Assembly: GCA_013297655.1 (NCBI GenBank)
Contig: JAAFHV010000035.1
Location: 1-49,793, forward strand
Length of the DNA stretch: 49,793 bases
Source: Myxococcales bacterium
GTDB taxonomy: Bacteria; Myxococcota_A; Polyangia; Polyangiales; Polyangiaceae
Direction of reading: 5' to 3'
Below the pieces are notes generated by a model that had not been told where the DNA came from, ran no database searches, and saw only the letters and a program-made list of their open reading frames with translations. The stretch's first letter is position 1. Each line of letters begins with the position of its first letter. Below, in pieces: positions 23,078-31,343 of the stretch. The translations under genes and the position numbers were made by a program.

Positions 23078-24200
23078 AGGGAGCCTCGAGCTCGCGGATC
23101 GCGGCGTCGATCGGGCCCGTGTCGATGCCGGTCGCGAGGTCGAAGTCCTTGGCGGTGGGGTGGATGCGCTTGACGAACGTCGCGACCTCTTTGATGTGGC
23201 TTCGAAGCGGCTGGATCCCCTTCGTCCCGTAGTCGGCGAGGAGCACGTCCTCGCGCGGGTCGAGGTTCACCGACTTCAGCTTCTCGAGCCCGTGCACGCG
23301 CACGTTCGCGAGGTAGGAGGCCACCTCTTCTCCCGTGACGTCGCCGGAGAGAAATGTCCCGGTGCGAACGAGCTCGATGACCTCGTCGGCGTGGGCGAGG
23401 TTGAGCGCGTTGCGCGTATGGTTGCGGCCGTACATGTAGTCGACCGCGCGGATCCAGCCCTTGAGGAGCTTCTTGTACGCGTCCGGACCGACTTGTTTAT
23501 AGCGATCGCGATTGGCAACGAGCCCCTCGGCGAGCACCCCGGGATAGCTTGCGCTCGTCGCGACCACCTCGCCTCCGGAGGCGATTTGCGGCTTCGAGTC
23601 GGGGTCGGCGTTGAGGGAGACCACGTCTTCCCCCGCAAGGTAGCTCGCCACCAAATCGTCGCCCGGTCGCTCCACGATGTCGGCGGAAGAGAGGTCGAGC
23701 GTCCACCCGGCGTGACGTGACCGATCTTGGAAGTAGTAGTCGAGCAAGAGGAGGTTGCTCGCCGCCTCCGAATACGTGCCCACCTTCCGCTTACGAGCAC
23801 GAACGGCCTCGATCGACGCCTCCACCGGCGGGCGGACGATGATTTGGTCTCCACCGTACGACCAGTCCACCTCACCGAGGAATACGACGGGTTTGTCGCG
23901 TTCCATCGCATACGTGAGCATGGTGCCCTGCATGTAAAAACCACAATCGATGCTGCCGTCGGCGATAGCATCGGTGAGGTCGGAGTCGCCTCCGACACCG
24001 AAGTTCACGACCTCGACGTCGATCCCTTCCTTCTCGAACATGCCTTTCGCCTCGGCCACGTCGAGAGGGCTCCAGCCCGCCCACGGCACGGTTCCCACTC
24101 GCAATTTCGGTAAGCTCGCGGTGTCTTCCGTGCTGGAGCAGCCAGACGCGGCGGCGACTGCGAGGGCGAAGAGGGTGAGCGGGAGTAGCTTGCGAATCAT
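23076..24200 (-). CDS. NMT1/SsuA-type ABC substrate-binding lipoprotein
   Basis: 374 residues. The signal peptide ends in a lipobox (AAASGC). The mature protein is a two-lobed periplasmic binding protein of the NMT1/ThiY/TauA/SsuA class: KLRVGTVPWAGWSPLDVAEA, KGMFEKEGIDVEVVNFG, DAIADGSIDCGF, the hinge strand VVFLGEVDWSYGGDQIIVRP, and a C-terminal helical region with YKKLLKGWIRAVDYM. This class captures nitrate, sulfonates, pyrimidine precursors or similar solutes for ABC import; the ligand here cannot be read from sequence. It is 34 nt after a LivJ-like binding protein and is the last intact gene of a kinase-led operon. No permease or ATPase gene follows. Confidence 0.88.
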   Translation of the reverse strand: MIRKLLPLTLFALAVAAASGCSSTEDTASLPKLRVGTVPWAGWSPLDVAEAKGMFEKEGIDVEVVNFGVGGDSDLTDAIADGSIDCGFYMQGTMLTYAMERDKPVVFLGEVDWSYGGDQIIVRPPVEASIEAVRARKRKVGTYSEAASNLLLLDYYFQDRSRHAGWTLDLSSADIVERPGDDLVASYLAGEDVVSLNADPDSKPQIASGGEVVATSASYPGVLAEGLVANRDRYKQVGPDAYKKLLKGWIRAVDYMYGRNHTRNALNLAHADEVIELVRTGTFLSGDVTGEEVASYLANVRVHGLEKLKSVNLDPREDVLLADYGTKGIQPLRSHIKEVATFVKRIHPTAKDFDLATGIDTGPIDAAIRELEAP

Positions 24201-24234
24201 AGGTAGATAACTCCGCGAATCGGGCGATGGACCA

Positions 24235-25893
24235 TCAGCGGCAAAGACCGGCTTGCCCACCCTCGAACCCACCGCCATCGACGAGCGTCCGTGGCGTGCC
24301 GGTAAAACGCCCGAACCCGTCGATGCAGAAGATTTGCCAGCGAGTGGGAACGGTCCTGTTGGTGCCCGCTTCGTAGTTGGAAAAGAGGCCGTCGAAATCT
24401 ATCTTCGCCCCGGCGCCTTTGTTGAGCTCGCCGATCGCGTCGAGCGCCTCTACTGGGCCGGGGCCGATACGGCGCGCGCCCTTCGCCGTCACGTCGGCGA
24501 TCGCGGAAGCGACGCTCGCGCCGCTCAATGGCGCGTCGGGGGCACGACGCAGCGCCGCGAACGACGCGTAAAAAAGCATCGTCGTGGCGTCGTACGCGCG
24601 CGCGGCGGCGAGCGTGGGCTCGGGACCGGGCGCTCCTTCGCGCTTCGCTGTCGCCCTTCGATAGCGCTCACGGAAGCTCGCGAAGGCCCCTTCGTCGCGG
24701 GACGGCCAGAGGCCCACGAAGCGCCTCCGGAACGCGGGGTCCGCGCCCGCGAGCACACGATAGCCAGGGTCTTCCTCGGCGAGCACGGGGTGCAGGTAGA
24801 GGGGCTTCGTCGTCGCCGCCGCGAGGCGCGACTCCACCATCGGCAGGATCGTGGCGCCCCACGAGGTGTCCATGAGCGGAATCACCACCGTAGGCCCGAA
24901 CGCGGCGAGCTGATCGGCAATCTGGGCGGCGCCGAGCTTCGACGCGTCGATGGCGCGATAGCAGTTGCCGCAACCCGGGTCGTTTTGATTCACGATCGCC
25001 GTCTTGCCATTGAAGCTGAGCCGCTCCGCGAGGAGCTGACCGAGGAGCTCGCGCCCTTTGCCGACGACGACGGCTACCCGCGCGCTGCCGAGCGGGCCTT
25101 TCACGTCCTGCGCGACGTCTGCGATGTACGCGTTCAACAGCGACACGACGTTCTCGCGCGAAGGGCCGGAGAGCGTCACGTACGAGGTCGAGGTAGGGAC
25201 GGTGGACGCGGAGTCGTTTCCGAACGAGCCCGTGACGACGGGGATTTTCGCCGGCACCGTTCGTTCTGCGATGCGGAGAAGTGCACCCTCGTCGGTCGGG
25301 CCGACGATCGCTTTTGCGCCGAGCGCTACGAGGTGGGCGCCGGTGGAGCGAGGGCGCGACTGGCTACAACCCACGAGCGCGATTCGACGTTTTTCGGGGA
25401 GCTCGATGCCGCGGCCGGCTTGCAATTCGTCGAGCGCGACCTCGGCTCCGGCGAGGTGGGCGTAGTCTCGTGAATAGCCTGGATCGCTGGGGGTTACGTC
25501 GCCCACGATGCCATAGATCTGAGTGCCCTCTACGAAAGGGTTCCCGATCAGCACCGGGCACTCTTCGGTCAGCACTTGCACGCAGCGCGCGACGTCGTCG
25601 CCCCCTGTCGCGCAGACAGAGCCGGGCCCTTTGATGTCGACACAGTCGGCGTTCTCGGTGCATTCGCCGGTGACGTTGCGAGGCTTCTCGTCGATGCAAA
25701 ACCCCGCGCTCGGACCCGCCTTGGCGCAGCCCGTCCCGGCGAAATCCGGGCCCCGTGCCGCGCAGTCGTCGTCTGTTTCGCACTGGAAGGTATCGCCTCC
25801 GGCGTAGAGGCTGCAGCCGGGCGAGGCCGCCGCTACGACGAGCGCGAACGCGAACGATACGAGGCCCACCGATAACGTACGAGGCCGATTCAT
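24235..25893 (-). CDS. LivJ/Peripla_BP_6-like receptor lipoprotein with Cys-rich head
   Basis: 552 residues. ATG 25893 overlaps the stop of the upstream gene (ATGA). The signal peptide ends near ASPGC. Residues about 30-110 hold about ten cysteines in short repeats (CETDDDC, FCIDEK, GECTENADC, VARCVQ), a knot common on myxobacterial surface proteins. Residues about 112-500 are a type I periplasmic binding fold of the branched-chain amino acid class: VGDVTPSDP, AHLAGAEVALDEL, AIVGPTDEGALLRIAE, IPVVTGSFGND, RVAVVVGKGRELL and YDATTMLFYASFAAL. It should bind a ligand in the periplasm. No LivHMGF transporter is nearby, which points to sensing rather than uptake, an inference. Confidence 0.85.
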   Translation of the reverse strand: MNRPRTLSVGLVSFAFALVVAAASPGCSLYAGGDTFQCETDDDCAARGPDFAGTGCAKAGPSAGFCIDEKPRNVTGECTENADCVDIKGPGSVCATGGDDVARCVQVLTEECPVLIGNPFVEGTQIYGIVGDVTPSDPGYSRDYAHLAGAEVALDELQAGRGIELPEKRRIALVGCSQSRPRSTGAHLVALGAKAIVGPTDEGALLRIAERTVPAKIPVVTGSFGNDSASTVPTSTSYVTLSGPSRENVVSLLNAYIADVAQDVKGPLGSARVAVVVGKGRELLGQLLAERLSFNGKTAIVNQNDPGCGNCYRAIDASKLGAAQIADQLAAFGPTVVIPLMDTSWGATILPMVESRLAAATTKPLYLHPVLAEEDPGYRVLAGADPAFRRRFVGLWPSRDEGAFASFRERYRRATAKREGAPGPEPTLAAARAYDATTMLFYASFAALRRAPDAPLSGASVASAIADVTAKGARRIGPGPVEALDAIGELNKGAGAKIDFDGLFSNYEAGTNRTVPTRWQIFCIDGFGRFTGTPRTLVDGGGFEGGQAGLCR

Positions 25894-26288
25894 CGCTTTA
25901 CGTCCTCTCGGCAAGCGCGCTCGACGCCGGCGCAGCGCTCGGTCGCGCAGGCCGTGCACGCCGAGTCTCGGGGAGCCCCTCCGCAATGAAGCGCGCATGC
26001 TTCTGTGCATTCGGTACGACATACGCAGTCGGTGTAGGCGCCGAGCAGCTCCGCGGAGCTGGGCTTCGCGTTTCCGCGGCAGGCGCCGTCGCGCAGGCTA
26101 CTCGTCAGTAGCTCGTTGCAACTCGCGCAGTCGGGCGGATCGCTCGGCGGGAGATCACCGGGGACCTCCGGCGCTGGGGGAAGGCCCGGCCCGGCGTCGC
26201 GGCCATTCGTCACGATGGGCTGCTGTTCGACGCACGCCGCGAGCGTGAGCCAGACGAGCGCAGCGGCGATCCGCGCGTGGGGAGCCAC
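25890..26288 (-). CDS. Small 12-cysteine lipoprotein
   Basis: 132 residues. It starts at a GTG 2 nt after the stop of the upstream TPR/PEGA gene, and its stop overlaps the next start, so it sits tightly inside the kinase operon. The signal peptide ends in a lipobox (TLAAC). A Pro-rich linker follows, then twelve cysteines in about 80 residues (DCASCNELL, DCVCRTECTEAC, HCGG, ACTACATERC, RACRED). An even number suggests six disulfides and a rigid exported module. The Cys spacing recalls the fragments seen in myxobacterial secreted proteins. The longer open frame upstream is antisense-like and Arg-rich. Its role is unknown; by position it may be an accessory to the ligand receptors. Confidence 0.75.
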   Translation of the reverse strand: MAPHARIAAALVWLTLAACVEQQPIVTNGRDAGPGLPPAPEVPGDLPPSDPPDCASCNELLTSSLRDGACRGNAKPSSAELLGAYTDCVCRTECTEACALHCGGAPRDSACTACATERCAGVERACREDVKR

Positions 26289-26290
26289 GT

Positions 26291-27301
26291 TCAGAATTCT
26301 CCTTGCAAGCGGAGGCCGGGCCCGGCGGGAACGAGCGCGAGTCGCGTCGTCGACGCGGCGGTGCTCGCCTTCTCCGGCCGAGTTACCCAACGGATAGTGA
26401 AGTACGTCGCGATCCCCGTCGCTACGACCGTGGCGCCGAGGAGCACGTCGGTCGCGGCGGCGAACGTGGTGGCCTTCTTGTCTGGAGAGTCGATATCGGA
26501 CTGTGTCGCTCCGAACGTGGCGCGCGCCGTCGCCGCGTCGTTTCGCGCGGAGCTGGCGAGCACGCCGGTTACCGCCGACGCGGCGCCGAACGCGCCGGCG
26601 AGCGCCCAAGGGACCCACAATGCACCGGGGCCTTCGGACGGGTCTGTCGCGACCTTTTGCGGCTCCGCTCGCGAGCTCGAGGTCGCTTCGATCGCGGGCA
26701 ACGACAGGCTGACGGCGGGGGACTCGCCGCTCACCACGTCGACGATTTTGTCGACGCGGCGCTCGCCGGTTACGAGTGACACTTTGCGGCGACCGACCTT
26801 CACGACGAGCGGGCCCGAGAGCGGAAGCGCACCGACCCGTTCGTCGTCGATGCGCACTTCGGTGCCGGCGGGGGCGTCGCTCTTCACGACCAAGCTCGCG
26901 ACCGACATTTCGAGCTTCTTCGTCAACGCCTCCACGTTCGCCCGCTTGGTCGCCTCGACCTTCTCGCCGCCTTCGGCGAGGTAACGACGGAACGCGGCGA
27001 GCGCGCCGACCGGATCGCGGCTTTCCATCCGGCAAAGCCCGATATTGAAGAGGACCCGGTAGTTGCCACTCAGCTTGTAAGTGGCCTCGAACTCGAGGAG
27101 CGCGCCCTCGTACGAGCCGGCTTGATAGAGCGCGACGCCGCGGTCGAAGCGGTCCATCGCCTCCTTCGAGTCGTCGGCGTGGGCGTTCCCCCCGAAAAGG
27201 GCGCTCGCGAGCGTCGCGCCGACGCACAGCGCCCGCAGCGAAGCACGCCACGGTCGAGGGCGCTTCGTGACGGACCGGCGCTCAGGGTTTCTTGAAAACA
27301 T
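26291..27301 (-). CDS. TPR and PEGA-domain membrane protein
   Basis: 336 residues if started at ATG 27301, which overlaps the end of the kinase gene by 20 bp. The signal peptide ends near GNAHA. Residues about 45-110 are two TPR-like units (MDRFDRGVALYQAGSYEGALLEF, then YRVLFNIGLCRM). A PEGA-type beta module follows (ASLVVKSDAPAGTEVRIDDERVGALPL). The C-terminal 100 residues hold two hydrophobic helices (WVPWALAGAFGAASAVTGVLA and ATDVLLGATVVATGIATYF), a build often found beside myxobacterial kinases. PEGA modules occur in envelope proteins and kinase receptor domains. The protein likely sits in the inner membrane with its TPRs facing the periplasm. It belongs to the five-gene kinase operon. 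Confidence 0.82.
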   Translation of the reverse strand: MFSRNPERRSVTKRPRPWRASLRALCVGATLASALFGGNAHADDSKEAMDRFDRGVALYQAGSYEGALLEFEATYKLSGNYRVLFNIGLCRMESRDPVGALAAFRRYLAEGGEKVEATKRANVEALTKKLEMSVASLVVKSDAPAGTEVRIDDERVGALPLSGPLVVKVGRRKVSLVTGERRVDKIVDVVSGESPAVSLSLPAIEATSSSRAEPQKVATDPSEGPGALWVPWALAGAFGAASAVTGVLASSARNDAATARATFGATQSDIDSPDKKATTFAAATDVLLGATVVATGIATYFTIRWVTRPEKASTAASTTRLALVPAGPGLRLQGEF

Positions 27302-28985
27302 CGGTGTCGAGCTGTGGCTTTGGCGGGTCATTGTCTTTCAGGGGGAGCTCGTGGATCCCGGTGGGCTCTCCCGCTGGCGCGCTTGGCTCGCCGGCTTTGC
27401 CCGTGGATTTCGTGGGCGTCGGCGCGCCGCCATGTGCGTTCACCGGATAAGCCTCGAGCGCGAAGTCGACGGCGCGATCGCGATCGAGGACGAACGAGAA
27501 GGCACGCGGGCGGAATCCGGCCGACTCGGCGCGAAGGACGTGAGACTTTCCGTCGCGCGCGAGCTGCCCGTGGAACGGATTGGCTCCGAGCGGCCTGTCG
27601 TCGAGGAAGACCTTGGCCGTCAGAGGGCTAATCGAGACATCGAGGCTCACGTTTCCGGTGGGTGGCGCGCTCACGGGCGGGGATACCTCCGTCACGCTCG
27701 GTGGCGAAATCACCGCGCTAGGCGTGCTCGAAGGAGCCGCTGCCGTCGAAGCGCTCGTGGCCGTCTTCTCCGACGACTTGCCCAACTGCCAGCCGGCGAG
27801 CAGAGCCGCGACGACGAGCGCGGCAGCCACGGCTGGCCAGGCGCGGCGGACCGACGACGGCGAGGTGGAGGGCAGGCTCACCGTCGTGTTCGTAACCGGT
27901 TGAGGGGTGTAGGGAGCGGTCGTGGACGGGATCGACGCCGAGGGCCCTGGCGCGACGCTCGCGCCTGCGACGACGCCCGGAGGGGGCGCGATTGTCGGCT
28001 CTAGCGCTGGCACGGGCTCGCTCGCCGTCGCGCGAGAGCCCTCCGCGAGCTGAGCGACGCGCGTGCGGTCGGCTGCCGTGATTTCTCTTATGCTCGCCCC
28101 GAGGTCGGTAAGGCCATTACGAATCTCGTTGTGCTCGAGCCACTCTTCGAGCGCGAGGCGCATCGCGTGGGCGGTAGGGAAACGGTCGTCCGCCTTGTGG
28201 GCGAGGGCACGAATGCATGCCTCACGAAGGAGGGCGGGGCGATCGTCGCCCGGTGGTGGAGGGAGCCTTCCTTCGAGGAGGCGTCCGAGGACTTGAGTCT
28301 CGCCCCCTCCGTCCCAAAAGCGCCGGCCTTCGAGGGCTTCCCAGAGGATGATTCCTGCCGAGAACACGTCGGCCCGACGATCGATCGCGGCAGAGGATAC
28401 GTGCTCTGGCGACATGTAGACGACGCGGCCCTTGATGGTCCCCGCTTGTGTCTCGTGTACGTGGTTCTTGGCTTTGGCGACGCCGAAGTCGACGACCTTC
28501 ACCTGCCCGTCGATCGTGACGAAGACGTTCGCGGGGCACACGTCGCGGTGCACGACGCCGAGCGTCTTGCCGTCGAAGTCCGCCAGCTCGTGCGCGTGGT
28601 GCAACCCGGCGAGCATGTCGGCGACGATCCGCACCGAAACGGCGAGCGGGATCTGGCGCTCCTCTTTGGCGAACTGCTTCTGGATACGCCAAAGATTGCG
28701 GCCGTCCAGGTAGTCCATCACCATGTAGTACGTGCCGTTGTCGACGCCAGCGTCGTTCGTTTGCACGATGTTCCGGTGGCTGAGCCGCGCAGCGAGGCGC
28801 GCCTCGTCGAGGAACATCGCGCAAAACTTCGGGTCGTCGGCGAAGTCGCTCCGGAGCGTCTTGACGACGACGAGCTTGGTAAAACCGGCGAGCGCCTGCG
28901 TTCGCGCGAGGTAGACATTCCCCATCCCGCCCTGGGCAATCCGGGCAAGGATGTCGTACTTCGCGATCGTATGGGGTTCGGTCAT
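27282..28985 (-). CDS. Membrane Ser/Thr protein kinase with C-terminal PEGA domain
   Basis: 567 residues. ATG 28985 has a GGGGGA SD 7 nt upstream and stands right before the kinase, so it is preferred to ATG 29015. Residues 10-290 are a complete kinase: GQGGM-like loop (AQGGMGNVY), catalytic Lys42, HRDVCPAN at 146-153 (Cys where Ser is usual), DFG at 166-168, SPEH and DVFSAG. A Pro/Ser-rich juxtamembrane stretch leads to one membrane helix (WPAVAAALVVAALLAGW, about residues 375-392). The outer part carries a PEGA-like module (VSLDVSISPLTAKVFLDDRPLG). It can therefore sense across the membrane. It leads an operon of one TPR/PEGA protein and three lipoproteins. Confidence 0.93.
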   Translation of the reverse strand: MTEPHTIAKYDILARIAQGGMGNVYLARTQALAGFTKLVVVKTLRSDFADDPKFCAMFLDEARLAARLSHRNIVQTNDAGVDNGTYYMVMDYLDGRNLWRIQKQFAKEERQIPLAVSVRIVADMLAGLHHAHELADFDGKTLGVVHRDVCPANVFVTIDGQVKVVDFGVAKAKNHVHETQAGTIKGRVVYMSPEHVSSAAIDRRADVFSAGIILWEALEGRRFWDGGGETQVLGRLLEGRLPPPPGDDRPALLREACIRALAHKADDRFPTAHAMRLALEEWLEHNEIRNGLTDLGASIREITAADRTRVAQLAEGSRATASEPVPALEPTIAPPPGVVAGASVAPGPSASIPSTTAPYTPQPVTNTTVSLPSTSPSSVRRAWPAVAAALVVAALLAGWQLGKSSEKTATSASTAAAPSSTPSAVISPPSVTEVSPPVSAPPTGNVSLDVSISPLTAKVFLDDRPLGANPFHGQLARDGKSHVLRAESAGFRPRAFSFVLDRDRAVDFALEAYPVNAHGGAPTPTKSTGKAGEPSAPAGEPTGIHELPLKDNDPPKPQLDTDVFKKP

Positions 28986-29327
28986 TGCTCGTTCCCCCGC
29001 CACCGAATCCACCATGCTACCGGCCGAAGATCAAGGAAGGTCACCATCGCTTACGGCAACCGTAGGACGAACCCGTCGCACAGCGGCGCTATCCGCATGA
29101 CGCCCGGGCATGCACCTACACGCGAATTGAACGAATCGTAGGAAAAAGAAGGCGTTCGGGGCCATGTGTCCGCGCCACGACGCGTGAAGTTATGCCCATC
29201 GGGTTTGGTCGCGAGGCATCACGCGGCGGGCCAATGTTGGCGGCTCCGTGCGGGGGCAGTTGCCCCGGTACTACGTTGGATCCCGACTTGCCCACTGGGG
29301 TTCGCACTGCCCAGGTGGAGGTTCGGG
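28986..29327. other. 342-bp gap holding the likely kinase-operon promoter
   Basis: The gap lies between the kinase start and the end of the next lipoprotein gene, both on the minus strand. It contains two short dyads at 29230-29241 (GCCAATGTTGGC) and 29253-29266 (GGGGCA-GT-TGCCCC), set 11 bp apart, which may be operators or folded RNA. The palindrome GCCCGGGC occurs near 29102-29109. No gene is seen. Confidence 0.45.
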
Positions 29328-29828
29328 CTAGCGCTCGTGGGCCTGCGAAATGACCACCACCGAGGCCTCGCCGATCGTGGGTGCCTTCTCGCACGTGGGA
29401 TAGCCTTTTTCGGTCGCGGCCTGAACCGTGAGGTGGAGCAGACCCTTCTCGAGCCTAAAGCCGGGCCCCTCTTTCACTCCCGCACACCCGCCGATTTTGG
29501 CGTGGTACGGCGCGAAGAGCTCGCTCGCCTGCTGGCTCGTCGCGTACGAGCGCCAAGCGATCTCCATGGTGTTGCCGAGCACGTGCTCCGAGCACAAGAG
29601 CCTCGCCCCGGGAGGTGGCTCGAAGAGGGCATCGCAGCGCTTCGGGGTGGCCGCGGAGGAGGCGGGGGCGTCGCGCGGGGAAATGACTTCGGTGAGGACC
29701 GAAGCCGTTGGTGTCGCCGCGGCGGAGGGCAACGTGACCACCGAATCGATGGGAGAGGGACGCTTGGAGCAGCCCGCGAAGGCGATGAGGATGAACACGC
29801 CACCACGTAGCCTCGTATCCCGAATCAT
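29328..29828 (-). CDS. Small lipoprotein of unknown function
   Basis: 166 residues from ATG 29828. The short signal peptide (VFILIAFAGC) ends in a lipobox. A Ser/Ala/Pro linker of about 40 residues follows, then a compact domain with four cysteines (RCDALFEPP, LLCSEHVLG, GGCAGVKEG, PTCEKAPT) and a conserved-looking WRSYAT helix. The composition suggests a disulfide-stabilised small beta domain in the periplasm. I do not recognise the family. The longer open frame reaches into the thiolase gene on another frame and is not used. It stands alone between the thiolase gene and the kinase operon. Confidence 0.7.
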   Translation of the reverse strand: MIRDTRLRGGVFILIAFAGCSKRPSPIDSVVTLPSAAATPTASVLTEVISPRDAPASSAATPKRCDALFEPPPGARLLCSEHVLGNTMEIAWRSYATSQQASELFAPYHAKIGGCAGVKEGPGFRLEKGLLHLTVQAATEKGYPTCEKAPTIGEASVVVISQAHER

Positions 29829-30033
29829 GCCCCGGAGCCTGTCACGCGCGCGCGAACCGGAGTAGTCCATTTTCCCGATCTTCATGTGTTCTACACGGAT
29901 CGTCGCCAGCGCCAATTGACCCACGCGGCTCGCTCTCCCGTCCGGCACCGAGCGGTACCGAGAACGATGCGCCTTCGCACGAGCACGGGCGGCACCGGCG
30001 ACCGTCGGCGCGCCGCCCCCCCCTGCGAGGGCG

Positions 30034-31332
30034 CTACACGCGCTCCAACACCGCCGCCGCGCCCAAACCGCCCGCCGCGCAAATGCCCAATACCGCGGTG
30101 CGTTTGCCGGAGCGGGCGAGCAGGTTCGACATGGTGGTGACCATCCGCGCGCCGGTCGCACCGAACGGGTGACCGAGCGCGAGCGAGCCGCCATAAACGT
30201 TGAGCTTCTCCGGATCGACCTCGCCGACGGCGGTGTCGCGGCCGAGGCGCGCGCGGGCGAACGCTGCGCTCGCATAGGCCTTCGTGACGCTCAGCACCTG
30301 CGCCGCGAAGGCCTCGTGGAGATCCACGAAGTCGACGTCCTTCAGCTCGAGTCCTGCCTTCGCGAGCGCACGTGGCACCGCGATCGCCGGCCCGATGAGG
30401 AGCTGATCGCTCGGATCGACTCCCACGTAGGACCACGACGAGAACGCAGCGAGCGGCGTGAGACCGAGAGACTTGGCCTTCTCTTCGCTCATGAGCAGCA
30501 CCGCGCTCGCGCCGTCGGTGAGCGCGCTCGAGTTGCCCGCGGTGAGGGTGCCGTCCTTCGCGAACACGGGGCGCAGCTTGGCGAGCTTCTCCATCGAGGT
30601 GTCGGCGCGCACCAGGCCGTCGGCGCGGATCTCGCCACGATCGGGGGTGAGCACGGGCACGATCTCGTCGTCGAAGAGGCCATCTGCGATCGCCTTCGCG
30701 GCGCGCTTGTGGCTCGCGAGCGCGAACGCATCTTGTGCCTCGCGGGTGATCTCGTTCCGCTTCGCCATTCGCTCCGCGCTCTCGCCCATCACCTCGCCGG
30801 TGGTGCGCTCGGCGATCTTGGGTGTCTTCGGGAAGATATCGGTGAACGGCGCGAGCTGCGCGAGGGCGCCGAGGATGTCGCCCGGAGTCGGCTTTCCGAG
30901 GGCCAGAGGCGCGAGGGTGTGGACCACCTTTTGTGGCATCTTGAGCTCGGCGTTGCTCGTCGAGTCGCTCCCCCCGGCGATCAGCACGTCGGCCTCGCCG
31001 CGCTCGATCGCGGCGGCGGCGAGGGTAATGGCCTGAAGCCCGGAGGCGCACGCGCGGGTCACCGTCATCCCTTCGACCTCGGCCCCGAGCTGCAAATCGA
31101 GGGCGATCTCGCGCGCGATGTTCGGCGCCGCGCTGGGGAGGATGACGCCGCCCCACACGATGCCGTCGATCTCTTTGTACGGAATACCCACCTTCGCGAG
31201 GAGGCCCTTTACCGCCGCGCCTCCGAGCGCGATGCTGTCGAGCTTCGTGAGCTCACCGAAGGCGCGCACGAACGGAGTACGCACGCCTCGGACGATGACC
31301 GCGCGGCGTGACTTCTTCTCTTCTTTTGCCAT
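30034..31332 (-). CDS. Acetyl-CoA acyltransferase (thiolase, FadI/FadA type)
   Basis: 432 residues. The enzyme cleaves 3-ketoacyl-CoA with CoA to give acetyl-CoA and a shortened acyl-CoA, the last step of beta-oxidation. All catalytic groups are present: nucleophile Cys95 in TRACASG, HEAFAAQ at about 339-345, GHPFGATG near 387-394 and the second Cys in CAAGG (about 418). The start at ATG 31332 has an AAAGGAGA SD 5 nt upstream. Length and the VRGVRTPFVRAFG opening fit the FadI type that works with a separate multifunctional partner. It is the last gene of the TetR-led operon, 11 bp after the FabG-type gene. It could also run in the synthetic direction. Confidence 0.95.
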   Translation of the reverse strand: MAKEEKKSRRAVIVRGVRTPFVRAFGELTKLDSIALGGAAVKGLLAKVGIPYKEIDGIVWGGVILPSAAPNIAREIALDLQLGAEVEGMTVTRACASGLQAITLAAAAIERGEADVLIAGGSDSTSNAELKMPQKVVHTLAPLALGKPTPGDILGALAQLAPFTDIFPKTPKIAERTTGEVMGESAERMAKRNEITREAQDAFALASHKRAAKAIADGLFDDEIVPVLTPDRGEIRADGLVRADTSMEKLAKLRPVFAKDGTLTAGNSSALTDGASAVLLMSEEKAKSLGLTPLAAFSSWSYVGVDPSDQLLIGPAIAVPRALAKAGLELKDVDFVDLHEAFAAQVLSVTKAYASAAFARARLGRDTAVGEVDPEKLNVYGGSLALGHPFGATGARMVTTMSNLLARSGKRTAVLGICAAGGLGAAAVLERV

Positions 31333-31343
31333 CGGATTCTCCT

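Noticed and set aside
23076-25893. Branched-chain amino acid or sulfonate import operon
   Set aside because: No complete permease or ATP-binding gene is present on either side; only a possible 55-codon stub exists.
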